Below, in pieces: positions 1-11,560 of a stretch of DNA of 64,000 nucleotides. Position numbers and translations under genes: made by a program. The DNA is from Heterobasidion occidentale. Taxonomy: Eukaryota > Basidiomycota > Agaricomycetes > Russulales > Bondarzewiaceae. The DNA is taken from contig JBCAQO010000003.1 of NCBI GenBank assembly GCA_039111635.1, forward strand, positions 434,001-498,000. The letters run 5' to 3'. The notes beneath the pieces are model-generated. The model saw nothing but the letters and a program-made list of their open reading frames with translations, was not told the DNA's origin and searched no databases. Numbering within the stretch: position 1 is the stretch's first letter; the number at the start of each line of letters is the position of its first letter.

Positions 1-3000
1 TCTACTGGGTCTAAAAATCCAAAGGAATCCTCCCTGTTCAAAGGGGGAAAGCGGAGACAATCTAATTCGCAAGTGTCCCAACCATCGTCCGTCGCAGGCA
101 TGGTCTCATACCATCTGACCCACAAGAAGTCCATACGACGAGGGCAGTAATCCAACATGCCGGAGCCGGTGTAGATAACATTTGCATGGTAAATTCCAAG
201 GACTTGCGCATACCAAAAATGATGACTTGTTGCATCGGAATCCACGTTAGCCAACACCATGACATTGCTGCGAGAGTGACCTGGATGAATGTTGTCCTGT
301 CCTCGTTGAACATCGTAAGTCGTGTAATTGAAACGCGCTAACTTGTGCAAATAGAGCTTGTCGTGCTTGAAGAAGATGAGATCGCAGTCGTCCCGCTTTG
401 TAGGGTCCCGGACTGGAATTTCAGTCCTCAAATACTCAGGAAGCGTAGCGGCTTCGACCTGTAACACAGTTTGTATGCGCGGAAGAAGATGAGCCCTGAG
501 CTTGGACAAGAATTCCTGAAGATCATAAGTGTCTGATAGTTTCACATGAGAAAATGATCAACGTACTTTGATGGCGGGATCTCCTGAATTTCGCTGTAAA
601 AAGAGAGGAAGAACCACAGGGCACTTTTCCGTTTCGCCAATATGATACCGCTGTTTCAAATCCTTCGAGACGGACTCTTGTTTGCCGTGTTTATAGGAAA
701 GCTGGCGGATGCGAGTCTCACGTCGTTCGATCTGTGTGAGTTGCTTTGTATAATTTTTGCCGCTTGTACGCAAGAAACTACCTTTGGGTCTAAGATGTTC
801 ACGTTCACCCTGTGAATGTGTCAATATTCGCAGGAAGCACACAGAGAAAAACAGGCACGGACCGATTGAGAAGAATATGAATCTGTTGTCCCAAATGCTA
901 TAATAGATCGAACATAGTCACCAAGAGAGTGAATCTTGTAAGTTTCCAAATTGAATGACTTGGGCTTTCTGGCTGTATCCGCTGAACTGCTTGCGAGCAC
1001 AGATGCAGGACGAGGAAGTTTGGCCATTTTATTTTGCTGGCGTCGTTGTCGAGCAGCGCTCTCTTTTGCGAGCTCCCGAGTATTGAAAGCAGAGCATGTG
1101 TTGTCGACAAATTCTCGAAGACGCTCTCCCAAAACAGCGGTCAGCGTAGCTAAAAGGGAAAGGGTGTGATCGGTGTGCATTCGAAGTTTTGCCAGTCCAT
1201 GCCAGTGAGTCAGTACAAACAAGAGCTGCAAGATCTGGTGATTGTGCGGTTCAGGCAGGAGTCCTTCGAAGACGGGGATTGAACACTGCAGCAGATCTCA
1301 GAACGAAAACACCAGTCAAGGAGAACTGATCCTACCTGTAGAAGGTCTTCATAGTCTCGGGCAGCCATCCTCTTCAATTCGGAAGCATTTCTAGATATAC
1401 GTTTGATCGCATCTCTACCGAACGAAGGTACCTGTCGGTACCTGACAGAAGATTGAGCCACCTGGTCGTTGACGACAAGACTCTGCATACCTTCGGTCTA
1501 AGATGTGCTTTAGCCCTTCGTCCTCGCAATCGAGGATGCGGAGAAGGTGTATAAACAATGACTTCCACACGCCAAGCTCAATTTCGTGCAAGAGATCGAC
1601 AACAAACATGTCAAACATGTTGAAACCAAGCGGTGCCAGTCTTTCCGAGAATGCATTCTAGATGAATGTTTAGCTTACTTGGATGTTCACGCCATAGAGC
1701 GAGAAACTTACTGTTGTTGGGACCAAAGATTCTGGATTCAACAGCTTTTCTACGGAAGAACAGTTTAATGCAAAATTTTGTGATAGATTATTTCCCGAGC
1801 AAGCGACACAACAACACCGACGGTGTTGGTCATCCACGCGAGCCAGTGACACCCGTTGTGCCATATCCTGAGGCATACCGATGTTATGCACCCGGGATAG
1901 AGGAATCAGGCAACGTGGGCAAGGACAACCACCGAGATTTCGTATGCTGGCGAGAATGATCCTGGGACACATGATTGAGTGATGGGGTACTCCGTGATAT
2001 CAAAAAGGGGAAAAACAGACTTTTCAGGATAGTCAGCAGAGTAAGTGAATATTCGAGGATAGAACCGTCGTTTGACTCCATCACAACACTCAATGACAAT
2101 GCCGTGCGCATAGGCATGCAGAAATTCGTCGTCAAGGAGTAGCCTCCATTGGGCCTGTAACATATCGCGCTGACAATGGGCCATGAAAGCGCTGTTGGGT
2201 CCCTTTCCTCCAATTCTTTCGGCAGCAAAATCCTTGAAAGCGTCCGGGAGCTATTTCGTTTCGTCAGTGTCGTTCGTCTGTAGAATGGAAGCGATTTACC
2301 TTTTCGAAGTAAGCTATATGAGTGAAGGAACGACAAGATGGTTTACACCGGCGATACTTCGATTCATTGCCAAGTGCAAGATAGGCAGGCCACAGTTTGG
2401 CATCGCCGAAGGTCGAAAGATGAGTGCCGTCTGATGCAAACATCAGCGCGGCGACAACTCTTTCAAGGCTACACCCTGGTTCTCCTGGACTTTCCTGCAG
2501 AGCGTTGTGTGCATCCAAAAAAGCCTCTGATGTATAGGCTTCTCCGTGGACTTGTACTGCCTCTGGAGCACTACCAGGTTGGCATAGCAGTTTATATGGC
2601 TCGAGATGTAAGTGGGGAAAGGTTGTCGGGTTGGTGATCTTTTCCTTAATCACAGACACTAACCGTCGATGATGGAAACTTGTGACGACATAATCCTGCG
2701 CCCCTGGTTGAAGACATTTCTTGTGGAACGGGATAGATATCTTGACGGTGTCGTGTATCCACCCATCCTCCTCTTGTTCGTCCTCCCAATTATCCTCATC
2801 CTGACCAGCCAGCTTGCGATCAATACTGCTCCATGGCGTTTTTCTGACGTCCTCCGGGCGAAAATCGGTACTGCCGACGATGTCGATGAGATTTTTGAAA
2901 CTCGATTGAGATTTTCGTACTCCATCGTTCCAGTACCATTCACCGAGAAGAAATGACGAGCGATTGGGATAAGGATAGAATGACGGCGCAGAAGAAGACT

Positions 3001-3712
3001 CAGGGAGGGCATTCGAGTCATCCTGCGTTGACAAAGCAGGCTTTTCAGCGACTCGTTCGGGATCGTGTGCTGGAAAGTCAGTGGCATGATACTGACGAAA
3101 CAACCCAAAAATGTTTCGGGGAGACTTCAAGATCTGTCGCAAAGACTTTTGAATCACCTGAGGTGGATCGGAAGAGAGGGCTACGGTGGGAGGCGACTGC
3201 ATCGGAGTTATAGACGCGGAAGAAGATGGCTCTGATAGCGACTGCAACTGAACGGGTAAAGCTGCCGGGGGCTGAGGCAACATGTCACGATAACGTTTAG
3301 GAAGCCTGGTATTTGCTCTACGAGGCCTGCGTTCTGCCAGAGAAAGGTTTGGGTCATCTTGATTTGCGGAGGACGACTGTGGAATAGACTGAAAACCTTA
3401 AGATACAGATGAGGGCGAAACTTTGAGATGTAAACTCACCTGTTGTACAGCTGGTGTAGGGACCTCTGCGATCGACAATGCTGGCTCCAAGACCTCCGCG
3501 ACCAACGGTGCTGTCTCCAAAACTGCTCTGGATCCATCAGCATCCGTTCGACGACGTTTCTTCGCAGCCCACACTTCTTTGGCTTTTGCTAGCGCCTCAG
3601 AAAACCTTTTCTTGGTTTTCTGACATGTGCGCCTGTGGTAAGTGAGCGCCGATGGCAGCGAGAATGACCTTCCGCAAACACAAGACTCGCTGAAAGCCGG
3701 CGGCAATTCCAT
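1..3712 (-). CDS. Plavaka-type DNA transposase, C-terminus beyond left edge
   Basis: This encodes the transposase of a Plavaka (CACTA-related) DNA transposon, a class abundant in basidiomycetes. The ATG at 3712 precedes a C2H2-like finger (CVCGRSFSL...YHRRTC) and a basic KKRRRT stretch. An intron at 3389-3439 joins it to the main part, which carries characteristic blocks: SSFLLGEWYWNDGVRKSQ, KISIPFHKKC, QESPGEPGCSLERVVAALMF and LGNESKYRRCKPSC. Later exons carry RRFYPRIFTYSADYPEK, LGGCPCPRCLIPLSRVH, VVDLLHEIELGVWKSLFIHL and LTHWHGLAKLRMHTDHTL. Reading leftward, frames stay open between plausible introns (for example the donor after YFEK near 2300). The gene therefore looks intact as far as visible, and it continues past position 1. 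I saw no frameshift, so the copy may be recent. Family assignment is from recognised conserved blocks; exact exon borders left of 2.2 kb are approximate. Confidence 0.85.
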
Positions 3713-4040
3713 GAAAATCGTGTGGCCAGAGGAGGTCGAATGATACAAGCGCGGGTGGGGACTTTCAGCGCAAGCGATGGTCTGTCAGCTTATATGTAGA
3801 AAGACATGACTCGCTCGCTCGCTAAGATGTGTTTTGCCGATCGGATCTCAAATCGTTATGCGCTGTAGTGAAGTAGAATAGCTTCTATGAGGAGAAGACT
3901 ACTCAGAAACCCAAGACCAGAAAGTGCTCATCACATTTTTACGGTCAACCGTCTTGTACCACAAAACCCTCTAACATCCGAACCACCGATGAGTGCCTGG
4001 AGAGGCTCCAAACGCCGTTGAGACAGAGACAGTCTAACAC

Positions 4041-4097
4041 CCTGCAATGAGCAAGGAGCCAGCTGCTGATGACCAAACAATGCCTGCAATGAGCAAG
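4041..4097 (+). repeat. Paired 15-bp repeat upstream of transposase
   Basis: CCTGCAATGAGCAAG occurs exactly at 4041-4055 and again at 4083-4097, in the same orientation. The first copy is followed by GA and the second by CG. The pair lies about 330 bp upstream of the transposase ATG. The same pair, in the same order with the same following bases, occurs at 10044-10104. Confidence 0.85.
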
Positions 4098-4525
4098 CGC
4101 CGTTCGGAGATGACATGGAAGAGGTGCCATGGAAGAGGTGCCATCCTTGGGGAGTATACAGTTAAATGAAGCAAAGATGGGCCAGCGATGGGTGAAGAGT
4201 TGGAAAGGGGAGTTGTAGCCGTCACGTGTGACGGATTCTGCCGGCACGAGCTCCATCGGAGTTGCAACCGATTTCTTTGTAGCGGCCAGGCTCATTTTAG
4301 TGTTTCTACCCACCAATTGTTGCACATACAGTACCTATCTTAGCTTCTTGGAATACAACCTGTCATTTTTTCGTATTTTTAAAATCAAGAGAAAGCGATG
4401 CTGAGGCACTGCTGAGTCTGTCTGAACACTGGCGATTGACCGAGATAGTCCAGGATAGTCCCTGATCAATCTTCCGCGTCTCTTCCGGATGCAATCGACG
4501 TATATATTAGTAAGTGAAGGTCAAT

Positions 4526-6876
4526 ATGGCGTCACCCCACATTCACTGCTACCTTTGCTTACTACGTCCTGTCTCCGAGCTTCAGTTCCCATTCCCCGCC
4601 TTTACTATCGTCGAAATCATGAACGCGTCCGAGTCCCTGGTCAACAAGATCAACAAGTTCAAAACCATCACCACCTTGATCATGGTTATCCTTTATCTTC
4701 GAGGACAAAATAATTCGCTATCCCAGACGCAGACGGTCTACAAAGACAAGAGACAAGTCGTCGAAAGGCCCCAGTCACAGCACCGATTGCTCGATCAGCT
4801 TGCTACACTGCTTGTCAGAGACCGCGAAGTGGTGGCTGTGGCGGCAGGTATGCAGAGGGGCGCTAACGTCAGCCTCGTCGTCTCGGTCTCACATCAACGC
4901 GACATAGACGCTTCCATAGAATGCGCGGAAGACCAAGTAATGCATAACTGCATCATTACCACCAATCCGACACACCCCAATGAGGCGAGAGGGAAGACCG
5001 ATCTCGCAGCAAAGACGAAGACGACGGGGACGGGCGCGGAGAAGGGAAAGAAAGTTCTGAAATCGGAGGTTCAAGCGAAAGTGGAGAAGAGAGTGAGATT
5101 GGAGACAGAGTCTCAAGTGAGGACGAGGACAACTGCTGCGACAGATGAGGCGATGACCACAAGGAGCATAAGCTCAGAGGCGAGGACGGGGGCGACAGAG
5201 CCGTCGAGAGGGAAGATGAATCGGTCAGTAGCAATGAAGGGTAAATCGGAGACGAATGAGGAGGATCGGGGACAGGATGTCGTGCCATTTACAAAGGCCA
5301 TGTTAAATGAACAAAAGAAGTGAGTGCGAACTTTCTATCGAATGATAACCTTTCTGACATAGTTCATAAAGCATGAAGTTTGATGAGCACGTCTCGGAGG
5401 TGATCGAGTTACTCAAGAAAGAGGACACCACACCTTACAGCCTGGGCGTTCACGTCGTTTCTCGTGGCTACCGCAAGATGCGCTCTCGACTCAGGTGTAC
5501 GATGTCTACCGCCTTCCTCAGCAAGATCTTGAATGCCGAACCTGACAGATTGCCTGAACTATTCAAGAAGAAGTCTACATTACGCAAAGAACGGGACCAA
5601 GTCCTTTCTGGAGAGCTCATAGCACGTTGGTGGGGCATCGACCTTTTCGGCGTGGAGCACGGAGGACTCGAGTTGAAAACCCGAGCGCAGAACAATGACG
5701 TTCTTTTTGTCAAGGAGACATGCGTGGCCTTCCATCATACCTTGTGCTTGGCTCTGAAAGGCTATCAGACCTGTTTGGACGAGATTTCCAAAGCCCAGCC
5801 AGACAATTTCGGCGCGATGATGAACAAGACCTGGCTTTATGTCACTCTTTTGGAAGCATTTGCATATTCCAACGCTTTCGCAGACTACCTGACTCTCGCC
5901 ATTCCCGATATATTCGACCATCCCTTCGCAGGTACAGAACCCAAGTATACCACACCATCTAGAGAGTCCCAGGGCCAGCCAAATACGTGGGAGGAACAAG
6001 CAGTGGTGGACGACGATGATACAGATATGTTCGTCACTGTGGGCTCGACACCGATTGACGCATACAAGCAGTGGCTGCGTCGACAGGTTGTGATACCATT
6101 CGCTGTTCACGGTCTCGTGGGTTCGGCACAGTATCTTCGGAACATCACTTACACTGTCATTTCTGCCGAACATCCTGGGACAGACATGGCACCCTGGGAA
6201 GAGGTGGTGAAGGAGGTATTGAGCGAGAACGACGAGACTGCTCGCACGAAGACAGTGATCGACGAACTCAAATTATTGATGACGAGGGACGCCGAGAAGG
6301 CGGGGAGCTCAATTAGCCGCCACTGCAAGAATTTACTATCGCCGACTCCCATGTTCCAAGGGAGTATCCATTGCGAGTGTCTCTTGGCTAGCGTCCTGGA
6401 CGGGAAGAACCTGGACAATGGGAGCATGTTGCTTGCTGCACATGGTGTTAATCCGGAAAGTTTTCACCCCCTACACCTTCCAATGCCAATATTGACATGG
6501 AGATTTACAGAGCGACATAGACCCCTGCTACGTCGGCACGTCTAAACTCGCATGCCCTGTCTGCCATTTCGTGAATTCCGAATTAGGCGCGCGCAAGTGG
6601 CTGGCGAAACCGAATCACAATTTCATGTTCCCCTGCGCGCTGCCACGTGAGCTTCGTGAGGATATACACACGAGGGCAGAGATCCATTTCAAGGCCATAT
6701 TGCTGGACTTACTCGATGTATTACTCAAGCCGAAGCCGCGACATTCGCGGACCGATTCCGCTCAAACCGAAGGTTATCAGACGGACAGTGAACGCAAGAG
6801 CCTTGAGGTCTTGAAGGCGAAGCGAGAGATCGATCGTCACAACGTGTCTGTAGACCGTGCTCTATGGATAAACTGA
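4526..6876 (+). CDS. OTT_1508-like fungal nucleic-acid/nucleotide deaminase-like protein
   Basis: This is a zinc-deaminase-superfamily protein of the OTT_1508-like type that is expanded in basidiomycetes; the substrate is unknown. The first exon ends near 5321 and encodes a lysine/threonine/glutamate-rich, probably disordered N-terminal region that includes LLDQLATLLVRDREVVAV. The second exon starts with the AAC-ATG-AAG junction near 5372 and gives a long helical domain (MKFDEHVSEVIELLKKED...). The catalytic signature is bipartite: HCECLLAS near 6368, then, after an intron ending at about 6521, YVGTSKLACPVC. These fit the (H/C)xE and CxxC zinc motifs. The protein ends in a charged tail at 6876. 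The start is uncertain: ATG at 4526 is used here, but a TATA-like TATATATTAG at 4500-4509 makes ATG 4619 a candidate. The gene lies between a transposase and an unknown gene and diverges from the transposase. Confidence 0.6.
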
Positions 6877-7143
6877 AGACGGCCAGTTTTGAGTGTTGAA
6901 ATGCAGAAGGTCAGGCTTCTGGGGTAGTCCGAGAGCGCTTGTAGGTTTCTTCCGCATTCTAATTAGCGCCGTTTAGTCACCATTCGTAGATCGAAAAGAA
7001 CGGTTGAAAGGTACTTCGAATACGAGAGACGGCATTTTCACGATCCGAGACACGGCGTTGTTTGATACATGTATATCATTCTGAATGGCATCAGACTTGC
7101 GACATGAACCTATTGCGTGAGAGGGCAAAAAAAACATGCGAAA

Positions 7144-9924
7144 TCATGAATGTACGTGACGAGCGAGGGATTTGGGCTGCGATAAAGGCATAATAGGGAG
7201 TCTCCCACAATGCTTGTGAAACGTGACAGTATAAAAGAGAAACACCGCATGCTCGAAGTCTGTGAAAGCTTTGAAATTAGAATCGTAATCCTTGTGCCAC
7301 ATAAGCTTACTTCCGCCGGGCCATCCACAGAGGACTTCAGCCATTACCTTCACAGCACCACGCCTGGCCTCCCAATCTTCAATCACAAGTCGGTCCACCC
7401 ACCGACTCTCACGCTCCCAGTCTACGCTGAGACCCCCCGTGGCCCATATGTGGCAGATTTTTCCTTCGCGTTGGGCGGCATACCGTTTGTCCTCGTAACA
7501 GTAAACACCCATGACAACCTTCCTGTCCAATTGTAGGAGTTCAAGACGAAAATTAGCTACCGAAAGCTCCCATACTACTTCAGCCCAGAGGTCCTTATCC
7601 TCATGAGCCATCTTGCTAGTGACGAAGGTTCTGCCCCATTGCGGAGATGTAGTGTCATCGTATGGTGCGAATCCGGCGTGCACCAGGAATCGGACACCTA
7701 TGTCGACCCGATCTGCAACACGTCTGTCCAAGGCCTTCTTACGTTTGCGCACCTCGACCGACGAAGCGCTGGTGACATTGGACGCGACTTGCGGTTCCAA
7801 GCGAGCCTTTTTAGTCTTGCGAGGCCATGGTGGTAAGCGAGCCATGTCGTGTGAAGAGGATTGAGGCTTCACGGTACAATTGACCATGTTGTCTGGCAGG
7901 TAATATCTCCCCTCTAATGCAATCCTCCATTGGCTGGTCGTCATCAGGACCATACAGTGGTTAGAAGGGCATAGAACCTCCAGCAGACACCACATGCGAA
8001 TGCGTAGCCAGTTGTGAACTCTATGCCCAAAAACGGCTCCTTTGTCCGCAAAGAACAGATGAATGGGGGGGAGAGGATACTGAAGGGCCATATTTGGATC
8101 ATCGTCCAAATCCATGGTCTCTTCGAAGACGCTTATCCAACCCGGGGCGAGTGGGGGAAGCCAAGTGGGGTGCACAACCCGGAGACCTGTTTTAGGAGAA
8201 GGACCATGACATCGATGGCTGTTACTACGCTGCTTATGAGGCGCCAGTGTCTTCGGAGGACTCGAAATTTGCGAATGACTTGCGTTTGATTGGACATCTG
8301 GGACCTTGGGAGCATTCTTCACGTCGGGCGATGGTGGGCGATGTTCTGTGTGTGTTGCGTGACAATGAAACCATAGAGGCGCAACGCAGGGAACTTACCA
8401 CGCTTGTCAGATGAGCGAGACCTCGACAACAGACTTCTACGCCACTGATCATTAGATGAATAGGCCGACGCGAGCACAACAAAGTCGGATGTGGTGGTCT
8501 CAAACATGGTGCAAGCGGGGTCATCGATGAAACGAGGACCATCTCGTACAAGCTTAGCGGCTATTTAAACAAATTGTGCATCAGTTACACAAGCCTGACC
8601 TAGTCAATCGAGTCTTACCATAAACATTACCAGTGAAAGCGCTGATCATCGCGGTCTGCCGCTCGTCGCTATTGACGTCACGCTCGGTCGGGATTTCATC
8701 GACTATGACATGCGAAATATCCGGCCCTGACATAGCATGATTCCGACACACAGGCGGATTTTGCCGCTCGATTTCCCCAACCGTTGCAGGAGAATAGATC
8801 TCCAGCGGTAGTAGAATTGGTCGACTGGTCAAGCTAAACTTTCGCAGCCTGTCTTGAATGGTGCCGCGTAACGGTTCACCGTGTGACGCCTCCACCCAGA
8901 GAGGGGCCTTGGTGCGATGGTTGGCATATTCAAAAATCTGTGATGAGCTGAAGGAGATGCCGGTTCTGATGACTGTCTTGACGGAGATGATAAGTGTGCG
9001 GGTTGTAAGAGTGGTGCGCCTCCGGATGTACCAAACCGGGATCCCAATCCGGAACAACTCTCGAAGCATTGACAAACTTGAGGTGATGACACCGCGAAGA
9101 GGAAGAACAGGTTGAGGGCAATCGAACGTAGGATCCTCCATACGAGGTTTCACTACCAGCATATAGATAATCCAGGCGCGTAATTCAAGCAGGATACGCT
9201 GAAACTCACGAAACCATAAGACGGTGTCGGAGAAAGGCATTGGAATCTGCGAGAGTGAACCGTAGGCACGATAAAGGGCCTCAGATCGATGTCTCTGGTA
9301 CATGTAGCTGGACGTGTGTGCATTGACTACAGCAGCCGGAGTGCCTTCGGGAAACTCTTGAGCCCCAATTTCGTCTCCTATCCTACGCACTTCCAACATC
9401 GCTTTGCGCAGGCGGGAGAGCACTGTCTCATACAAGATTCCTACTGAAGCGCGCGGCAGCTCCTCGCAGATACGAAAGTCCGTTCCTTTGAAGGAAAACC
9501 ACGCAGCATCCGGATCTTCGAATTGAGGAAGGCCGCCTTCTTTGTCGTCCACTGGAAAGTCCGGTGCTCGTAAGCCATGATGATCGTCGACCTTCTGGAG
9601 TTCCTTCAGTCTCGGGTTCATGGGCGCAGCATAGGAATGGGGCTCCACTGGGTCGAAAGCTTGTGGCCACTTCAGATGTTCAAATGCACCAAGCATGCCG
9701 TCTCCGAAATATCTGAAGGGTGTGTCGTCGGGGTGCACAGGGACCTCCGGAACAAAGTCCATGTTTGGTGTGGAGATCCATAATTCATCGTGATTGCGGA
9801 ATGGAGCAACGCAGAGACAATCTAGGGCGTCAACCTGCTCGCCGTGCAGTAGGGATCGACGAGAATCGAGAATTTCGCGAAGGTTTTCAAGCGGCCGTGC
9901 TTGCCAACAAGTAACGGCGGCCAT
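7144..9924 (-). CDS. Large basidiomycete protein of unknown function in transposon neighbourhood
   Basis: I do not recognise a function. Three exons are supported. The first runs from the ATG at 9924 (MAAVTCWQARPLENLREIL) to about 8640, and the reading frame also extends a little upstream without an ATG. The second lies around 8550-8400 (RDGPRFIDDPACTMFE...) and the third runs from about 8330 to 7144. All stay open, giving roughly 850-900 residues. Conserved-looking blocks are VEPHSYAAPMNPRLKELQKV, HPDDTPFRYFGDGMLGAFEH, IHLFFADKGAVFGHRVHNWL and ALEGRYYLP, which resemble lineage-specific proteins repeated through basidiomycete genomes. There is no signal peptide and no clear membrane segment. 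A pair of 15-bp repeats identical to those upstream of the transposase sits about 120-180 bp upstream. It converges on the deaminase-like gene. Confidence 0.65.
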
Positions 9925-10043
9925 GGCTGCAACGTGCCCAATGAGACAGTAAACCAATGGAGGAACAAGAAAAACACGGCGATGCGAACTGACCTAGTAG
10001 TATGAGCAATAATAACGTAGGACTCGACTTGATGTCCAACGAC

Positions 10044-10104
10044 CCTGCAATGAGCAAGGAAGGATGACGGTGCACTCAAAATCCAGTCACCTGCAATGAG
10101 CAAG
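10044..10104 (+). repeat. Paired 15-bp repeat upstream of unknown gene
   Basis: CCTGCAATGAGCAAG occurs exactly at 10044-10058 (followed by GA) and 10090-10104 (followed by CG). The spacing is 46 bp, against 42 bp in the pair at 4041-4097. The orientation relative to the downstream minus-strand gene is the same as for the transposase. Confidence 0.85.
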
Positions 10105-10371
10105 CGGACGGAGAGTGGTTATACTACTAGCAAATCTAGTGCAATCTGAAAGGAGTTTGGGAATTCGGCAGATGGAGATACGGGGATGATGAGGATGCTG
10201 GTAGCCTGAGGCTCGCCGAGTCACTAGTCACTGCAGTGGCTATGGCGGTCAAAGTGTCCCAGGTGTGTAATCGGAAATCTCCGACAATTTGGAATCCCAA
10301 CAGAGGCAGCCACCTCGGATATATCCGAGCTCGGATGTGTCTGAGTGATTAGTAATGATTGCTAGCTGCTA

Positions 10372-10457
10372 CAAAATACAGCAAAGACCGGGAATCGAAC
10401 ATCAAACCCCGTGGACACCTCGACATCACCTTGACTAGACCGTTCGCCCATACGATC
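10372..10457 (-). repeat. Degenerate tRNA-like / SINE-like Pol III element
   Basis: On the minus strand there is a box-A-like GGTCTAGTCAAGG (10429-10441). About 30 nt further on is a box-B-like TGTTCGATTCCC (10389-10401), and a TTTT run follows at 10374-10377. The T-arm would only pair if seven extra bases are ignored, so this is not a functional tRNA. It is better read as a tRNA-derived SINE head or a tRNA relic. Confidence 0.4.
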
Positions 10458-10587
10458 TATGCAATAACAGCCGCTAATTATTATAACTGCTCATAACAAG
10501 TACGCTACGCTGACGCGTCACAGCCCTCCCCGACGCCTTCTTCTTAACGTCGGCCCGGCCTCGCAAGCGCCCTCGCCTCGTCCTCGA

Positions 10588-11560
10588 CGTCACCTCTCCC
10601 TTGACGACGACGGCACCTCCTGGACGCCTCCCCCACCGCGGCCTCCTCTTCCACCCCGTCCCAAACGAGGATGACGGCTACGATGCCGCCCTCGTCTCTC
10701 ACGTCGCCCTCATCTCCCTCGACCACGCACCTGGCTCCCTCGACCCCGCCGCCTGCATGCCCCCCCTGGACGACGGCCTGGACGACACCGACTCGGCCGC
10801 GCCTCACCGACGGCTCCCTCGACGCCTCGTCATCCGGCTCTCGACGATGCGGCCGCCTCGCTGGACCCTGCCCGCTCCCTCGACCCCGCCGCCTGCACGC
10901 CCCGACCACGCCCCCACCTGGACGACGGCCTGGACGACGCCGCCTGGACGCCGCCGCCTGGCGGCTCCCTCGAAGACGCGGCCGCCTCGCTGAACGCTGC
11001 CCGCTCCCTCCACCCCGCCGCCTGCACGCCCCCGCCTGGACGACGCCGACTCGGCCGCGCCTCACCGACGGCTCCCTCGACGCCTCGTCATCCGGCTCTC
11101 GACGATGCGGCCGCCTCGCTGAACGCTGCCCGCTCCCTCCACCCCGCCGCCTGCACGCCCCCGCCTGGACGACGCCGACTCGGCCGCGCCTCACCGACGG
11201 CTCCCTCGACGCCTCGTCGTCCGCCCTCGACGACGCGGCCGCCTCACTAGACCCTGTCGGCTCCTCGTCGACGACGCCGCCTGGACGCCCGGCACCCTCT
11301 ACGACGCGGCCGCCTCACTGGACCCTGCCCGCTCCCTCGACCCCGCCGCCTGCACGCTCCGACCATGTCCCCGCCTGGACCACGGCCTGGACCACGGCGC
11401 CTGGACGATGCCGTCTGGACTACGCCGCCTGGACGACGCCGCTCCATCGACGGCGACTCATCTCTCCTCCTCCACGACAACGCCCGCCTCCCTCGACGAT
11501 GACGTCCGCCTCCCTCGACGTGCACGACTCTCCCGTCGACGGCGCCGCTCCCTCCACAGC
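10588..11560. repeat. GC-rich tandem array with 129-bp unit
   Basis: Very GC-rich sequence built from variants of motifs such as CGGCTCCCTCGACGCC and GACGACGCCG. The clearest higher-order unit is 129 bp: the segment starting at 10991 (TGAACGCTGC) recurs at 11120, with diverged copies on both sides. Because 129 is a multiple of three, long arginine/proline/threonine-rich frames stay open on both strands (for example 10671-11732 +). I regard these as by-products of the repeat, not genes. Confidence 0.75.

Larger units (their letters stand above)
1..4330 (-). mobile_element. Plavaka DNA transposon, partial
   Basis: The element contains the transposase gene plus its upstream region. The right part (about 3.9-4.3 kb) has no convincing coding frame but holds two copies of a 15-bp repeat typical of subterminal or promoter repeats. 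The left end lies outside the window and I could not define a terminal inverted repeat or target-site duplication. The outer boundary at 4330 is therefore only where the next gene's upstream region begins. The neighbouring genes up to about 10.2 kb might belong to the same element (see findings). Confidence 0.55.

Noticed and set aside
7144..9924. TET/JBP-type dioxygenase next to a transposon, as known in basidiomycetes
   Set aside because: I looked for the HxD...H iron-binding pattern and the accompanying arginine block and did not find a convincing set in the translated exons.
10372..10457. Functional tRNA gene
   Set aside because: The T-arm cannot pair without removing seven bases and the acceptor stem does not form, so it is kept only as a tRNA-like relic.
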